Assembly (NCBI GenBank): GCA_011947345.1
Contig: JAAVTG010000758.1
Location: 1 to 22,823, forward strand
Source of the DNA: Phytophthora quininea
Taxonomy: Eukaryota; Oomycota; Peronosporomycetes; Peronosporales; Peronosporaceae
Length of the DNA stretch: 22,823 nucleotides
Direction of reading: 5' to 3'
A program made the translations under genes and the position numbers. The first letter of the stretch is position 1, and each line of letters starts with the position of its first letter. The notes beneath the pieces are model-generated. The model searched no databases, was not told the DNA's origin, and saw nothing but the letters and a program-made list of their open reading frames with translations. Below are positions 19,501 to 22,823 of this stretch, piece by piece.

Positions 19501-22271
19501 GGGAACCAGACTCGGACCTCTCGCTGTTTGGTTTTGGTGACGTTACGGGTACGTCACCTTCTGCTACACCAACCTCAGTAAGCAAGGTACCTGCGGAGGG
19601 AACTGAAATGCCTTCAGATAAAGCTGCGAAGGCGTCTAAAGCTGCGGCCCCAGCGATTAAAGCTTCAGCAAGTGGCAAGGGTGCTACTGACGACCAGCCT
19701 AAAACATCTCCGGTAAGTATTAAAACTTCACGGAAGACCAAAACTCTTGAAGATGATCAGCTCTCACCGAAGCACACATGTGAAGTCGGTTGTCCGCATG
19801 ACAACAGTACCCCTTTAAAAGGTTGGCCTGCAACAATGGCACAGGCATGCGAGGATGATGACGGCGCGAATGATGGTGAGGCGTCGAAGGCATCCGCAGG
19901 ATTCGAAGACAATCGATTCTGTGCTTTATGTTTTATGATTGGCGATAACACAGCGTGTGGACGGCTACTGTACGCAGAGTTGGAGACGTGGGTACACGTG
20001 AATTGTGCAATTTGGTCGATGGAGGTGTATGAGGATGTTTCGGGTGTGATACACAAGTGCCAGAAGGCGAAGCACCGCAGTCGTCTCGTCCGCTGCGATG
20101 CCTGTGGGCTTATGGGAGCAACGATTGGGTGCTCAGTTCTTCGCTGTGCCACGCACTACCACTTCCCCTGTGCTGTGGATGCTGGAGTGGCATTCTTACC
20201 TAACGGCGAGACTTGTTGTCCAGTTCCCTCACATTTGGCTGCCATGGCTCGGAAACTGCAGGCTAAAGGCGAAATTCCGAGTTAACTTCTACCGCTTTTG
20301 AGACAAAGGAAACAGATAGCGAGGTTGCCAAAGAGCACATGCACATACTGAAGACGTTAAATCATTAGGTGAAAGCGCTGACGAGCTCGGCGATTCTGCA
20401 AGTGCAAGCGTGTCATCAGAAGACGATAGCATGGACAGCGCCAAAACACAGGAGACTGCTGCTGTTCAGGCCGACTCAAAGGAACAAAAGCCTGACGTAT
20501 CCACTGGTAGTTCCTTCTCGACGGATGGCGCAGTTCCAGCGAAAGAAGTGACGGACGCTGACCAACAAGACGGTGCTTTGATAACCGCGCAGCCTGTTCC
20601 TGCAATTCAATCGGAAACCGTTCTCCCAGTAATCAACCCGCGACCCGAACCACGAAGAAGGCTTTTCAGCGATCCCCGCTAATTGTTGTCGATGCTCGAA
20701 AGAAACGGCAGGAAGCGAAGCGCGGCTTTAAGCCAAAACCGATTTGCTATCGTGTGGGAGCACTGACGGTGCATTCTCTTGGGCACGTGTTTGTAGGGAA
20801 CGCAAGTTTCCACACGCGCAATGCTATCTATCCGCTGGGCTTCCGTAGCACACGCATTTACTGGAGCACTCGCCGCTTGGCCAAGCGCTGTCTGTATGAA
20901 TGCGTAGTCTCCAGCACGGAAATTGAGGAGCGGCGTGCTCGTCATCAACAGCAGCTTGAAAATGGCGAGCCGACTAATGGTGAAGGCGACGAAAACGACT
21001 GGGCTCTGAAGCGTCGACAGCCTCAGGTAGTGTTCAAGATCATACCGTCTGATGACCAAGAGCGCCCAATTGTAGCATCCTCTACCGAGGACGCGCTTAT
21101 TGAGTTACGCAGTCGTGTGGTGGCCCTCTACGAGGAGAACCGAGGGTTTTCTGCCAGCCCCGAGGAGGCGACTGGAACAAGGCATCTGCTGTGGCGGAGG
21201 CAGAGCGAAACCCGTTCTTAAAGCGCAGCTCCTGGTTCTCTTTCGCACTGAGTGGCGACTACTTTTCGGATTCGGTCTTCCTGAAATTACTCGGCACATC
21301 GAGAAGCTGCCGTTCGCATCCACGACGGCAGTCAGCCGTCAAGCTATTGTGAGGAAAATTCAACAACAGCAGCAGAGACAGGGTCAGAGTCCACTGGCAG
21401 GATCAAGTATGAAGGCTTGGTCGTCTCCATCACGGAAGCGAAGCCACGACGCTATGGATCACAACTCGGCAGCTGCGTCGGTTGCAACTCTACCTGAAAT
21501 TGAAGAGAAAGAGCCGTACCAGTTCACACAGAAGTTACCGTCTGCGGAAGAGTTTCAAACAGCGCAGCGTGTTATGGAACAGCTCGTGCGAGCTGAGCAA
21601 CGTGCACGACAATCGTCTGGTAGCGCTCGAAGCGATGGGTTTGAGGGCAACCGCCTGTTTGGTGCGCCGAAGAGGCTCAAAACTATGCCTCGGCGTCACG
21701 CTCTCAACAAGGAATCGACCAACGAACCTGTTGCGGGGCTGCTAATGGGAGCAACGGAACCAGCTCCAGCGGAGGTGTTGCGATGGACCTGGAACACCTT
21801 CCTGTCACTATGCAATATCGCGAGCTCCGTCGCCGGCCGTTTGAAGAGCGGTTGTTGGTTCGCAAGTCTTCTATCCATGGCTTTGGTCTCTTCTTGAAAG
21901 AACCTGTGAGCGAGGGCCAGATGATCGTCGAGTACCAGGGCCAGATGATCGGTCAAAGCGTGGCCGACGAGCGAGAGCGGAGTTACGAGGAGCAAGGGAT
22001 CGGCAGTTGCTACATGTTCCGACTTGACGAGAAAACAATCATCGATGCCACTCGATGCGGCAGCCTTGCGCGCTTCATCAACCACTCCTGCGATCCGAAG
22101 GCCTTCGCTCGCGTCGTGTCTGTGGAGGGCGGTGAAAAGAAAATTGTGATTTTTGCGAAACGTGCAATTGGCGTTGGAGACGAAGTCACGTATGACTACA
22201 AGTTCCCGATCGAGGACGAAGCTATCCGTTGCGATTGCAACGCGCCCAACTGTATTGGACGGATGAATTAG
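12756..22271 (+). CDS. Trithorax/MLL-type (KMT2) histone H3 lysine-4 methyltransferase, very large, broken into many frames
   Basis: One giant chromatin enzyme, read plus-strand across about 20 changes of frame. Probable start: ATG at 12756 (MQLACLACEHLVLRR); an upstream in-frame ATG lies at 12609. Order of parts: Cys-rich fingers (12756-13590), five half-PHD modules (13609-15034), Tudor/PWWP-like segments (15160-16060), PHD (16255-16500), PHD (16684-16800), bromodomain (about 17100-17400), acidic linker (17530-17640), three PHDs (17959-18770), extended PHD (19910-20225), FYRN (20750-20915), FYRC (21020-21315), WIN-like motif (21619-21636), SET and post-SET (21830-22268). This is the metazoan MLL order. 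The product should methylate H3K4 in the nucleus in a COMPASS-like complex. No introns are needed. Breaks are nearly all equivalent to one lost base and none interrupts the reading of a domain with a further stop, so assembly error is more likely than a dead gene, though a recent pseudogene is possible. Confidence 0.8.
13609..15034 (+). other. Array of five degenerate single-site 'half PHD' modules
   Basis: Modules lie at 13609-13713, 13756-13863, 13996-14100, 14253-14357 and 14924-15034. The shared pattern is ICDxCxxEF, then PPL in the first four, then DWFCxxC (PWYCNPC in the last). Aligned to a normal PHD, the third and fourth Cys pairs of the fold are kept as C3-C4 and C7-C8. The YHxxC positions read F-N/D/K-x-x-non-Cys (EFNVAL, EFDLAS, EFDMAG, EFDPLA, EFKMAD). 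Frame breaks fall just before module four (about 14250) and before module five (about 14864). Linkers are variable and low-complexity. Confidence 0.7.
15160..16060 (+). other. Tudor/PWWP-like segments of the methyltransferase
   Basis: Three beta-rich stretches: VGIFLQWDKQWVMGRVVNF (about 15220), MLYVKVPAFQNRWWPAQVLR (about 15390, a PWWP-like core with RWWPAQV), and ITVTAVDSGEKDLSPGIL running across a break near 15930 into VKSIDENSRRHVIQ. They have the look of Tudor or PWWP barrels that bind methylated histones or DNA. Assignment by pattern only. Confidence 0.4.
16255..16800 (+). other. Two PHD fingers before the bromodomain
   Basis: The first has CSCC ... VVCSKCDRRFHDTCCDPPH ... VCGDC (16255-16490), a complete C4HC3 set. 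A break at the CCCCAAAAA run (16554-16562) leads to the second, FCAVCN ... LLTCSTCQHWVHAECEPDP (16684-16800). Confidence 0.65.
17100..17400 (+). other. Bromodomain
   Basis: The segment runs from DLFKEPVTEAIAPTYFDIIK through SPMDLSTMRAKVLSGNYTRV to DDFELMCLNAVTFNSKER. It has the PMDLSTM loop and the conserved Asn of NAxxFN that contacts acetyl-lysine; the usual Tyr before it is Phe. Confidence 0.85.
17959..18770 (+). other. Cluster of three PHD fingers after the bromodomain
   Basis: First: CAVCGSAGLPDDFIFCVDC, then GFHSFC and WRCPNC (17962-18117). Second: CEKCGQPGD ... LACAHCDRSYHGSCLLPAI ... YCASC (18120-18375), joined by a WRCPNC-K-C link like that between MLL PHD1 and PHD2. Third: EICPLC ... 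LMQCDACERWVHPPCDE ... YVCVAC (18577-18753). Breaks fall near 18121, 18207, 18397 and 18424. Confidence 0.7.
19910..20225 (+). other. Extended PHD (ePHD)
   Basis: FCALCFMIGDNTACGRLLY, then WVHVNCAIWSMEVYED form the pre-PHD C2HC unit. RCDACGLMGATIGC, then HYHFPCAVDAGVAF and CCPVPSH form the atypical PHD. This is typical of the module placed before FYRN/FYRC/SET in trithorax and ATX proteins. Confidence 0.8.
20750..21315 (+). other. FYRN and FYRC domains
   Basis: FYRN: VGALTVHSLGHVFVGNASFH, then IYPLGFRSTRIYWST and RCLYECVV. FYRC starts at VVFKIIPSDD and continues, across breaks at about 21165 and 21270 (CTACTTTTCGG), through NPFLKRSSWFSFALSGDYF to FGFGLPEITRHIEKLP. The pair marks MLL/TRX and ATX methyltransferases. 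Confidence 0.8.
21619..21636 (+). other. WIN-like WDR5-binding motif (GSARSD)
   Basis: GSARSD lies between FYRC and SET, the place where metazoan MLL proteins carry GSARAE-type WIN motifs whose Arg enters the WDR5 pore. A six-residue match could be chance; its position makes it credible. Confidence 0.5.
21830..22268 (+). other. SET and post-SET catalytic domain
   Basis: Core motifs: KSSIHGFGLF (AdoMet binding), MIVEYQGQMIGQSVADERE, GIGSCYMFRLDE, IIDATRCGSLARFINHSC, KKIVIFAKRAI, VTYDYKFPIEDE (catalytic Tyr). The post-SET CDCNAPNC ends the protein at GRMN, the usual MLL/Set1 C-terminus. The family's Cys in NHSCxPNC is Ala here (codon 22101-22103). Confidence 0.9.
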
Positions 22272-22823
22272 CGCTTCTAGGAATGTGGCAACAATGTAAA
22301 GTTTGTTATTGGATCACTTTGTTATCCAGACAGGCCGCGTTGATTCTTTTCAAGATCAACAGGTTGGTAAACCAACTCCCCGAGTTTCTCTGGAGCTAGA
22401 GCTTTGATGCCGCCTCTTTTGGTGTTGGACACAACGTTTCAATCAAGTTTCACTCACGCCTTGTACTGTGCATCCAAAATGTCGTGGCGCCGATTACTTT
22501 AGTAGCTACACCGATTTCGTGTTTAGCACCGCCAAGATTCGCCCCAGTAGAATCGCGCCGCTCTCAAGGCAACACGACCAAATCTGCGTGGTGCCAACAA
22601 GTACCTTCAACAAACTGAACGTTGGAGCCACCAAGCCCGAATTGCTCGAAGTGAAATCCTGTGTCAAAGGTGTCCGCTATGGCATCGCAGAACGAGGCAA
22701 GCACTACGGTACTCGCCGACAGCAGGGCATACCCTCACTTTGAAACTTTTTCCGCCGCCATCGAAGCTCCACCGACCAAGAGGACTTTTCCGCGATGTCC
22801 CGTGAGAATCGGCTCTTCCTAGG
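22272..22823. other. 3' flank, no recognised gene
   Basis: A short open minus-strand stretch, 22322-22438, reads like a protein C-terminus (KALAPEKLGELVYQPVDLEK, stop at 22322-22324), but no start or upstream exon can be followed. The plus-strand frames at 22468-22743 and 22679-22822 resemble nothing I know. Confidence 0.3.

Noticed and set aside
12756..22271. Programmed -1 ribosomal frameshifting as the cause of the frame breaks
   Set aside because: No shared slippery heptamer is seen at the junctions, about twenty events in one gene would be implausible, and the ankyrin gene has the same bias.
22679..22822. A 47-residue plus-strand frame at the right edge
   Set aside because: Short, without homology I recognise, and overlapping other equally open frames.

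Overview
The window looks like gene-plus-transposon DNA from a filamentous oomycete (Phytophthora or a close relative). The reasons are short GT-AG introns of about 65-80 nt, a Mutator-like transposon carrying a C48 (Ulp1) protease, a Crypton-type tyrosine recombinase, an ankyrin protein built from short stramenopile-type repeats, and a very large chromatin protein. No bacterial signals, rRNA, tRNA or CRISPR were seen. The organism call is inference; no marker gene fixes the species.

Layout. Positions 2-5395 hold a decayed Mutator-like element. A transposase remnant (2-2799) is followed by a Ulp1-like protease remnant (2838-3370, resuming at about 4835-5395), split by about 1.4 kb of repeat-rich non-coding DNA. 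Positions 5400-6000 are intergenic, with an imperfect 20-bp inverted repeat and two palindromic CCAAT-box repeats. Next is a zinc finger / J-domain-like / coiled-coil gene (6012-6996). Positions 7057-9231 hold an apparently intact Crypton: one 561-codon recombinase on the minus strand, bounded by oppositely oriented arrays of a 20-bp repeat. Positions 9232-10586 are mostly non-coding, with a telomere-like tract, a CATGGA-rich patch and a possible minus-strand coding remnant. An ankyrin-repeat gene occupies 10587-12339. From 12756 to 22271 lies one giant plus-strand gene for a trithorax/MLL-type (KMT2) histone H3K4 methyltransferase. Its parts, in order, are N-terminal Cys-rich fingers, five degenerate 'half PHD' modules, Tudor/PWWP-like segments, PHDs, bromodomain, three PHDs, extended PHD, FYRN, FYRC, a WIN-like motif, SET and post-SET. 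The last 550 bases hold no recognised gene.

Two things stand out. First, the five half-PHD modules keep exactly the ligands of PHD zinc site II and have lost exactly those of site I, which suggests a single-zinc PHD array. Second, the methyltransferase, ankyrin and J-like genes are broken into many reading frames. Nearly every break is in the same direction (one base missing) and no other stop was noticed inside the recognisable domains. This points to base-deletion errors in the assembly rather than to ordinary decay, in contrast to the transposon at the left, which carries real stops and a lost catalytic residue. The genes are not an operon. They share a neighbourhood in which mobile elements lie next to host genes.
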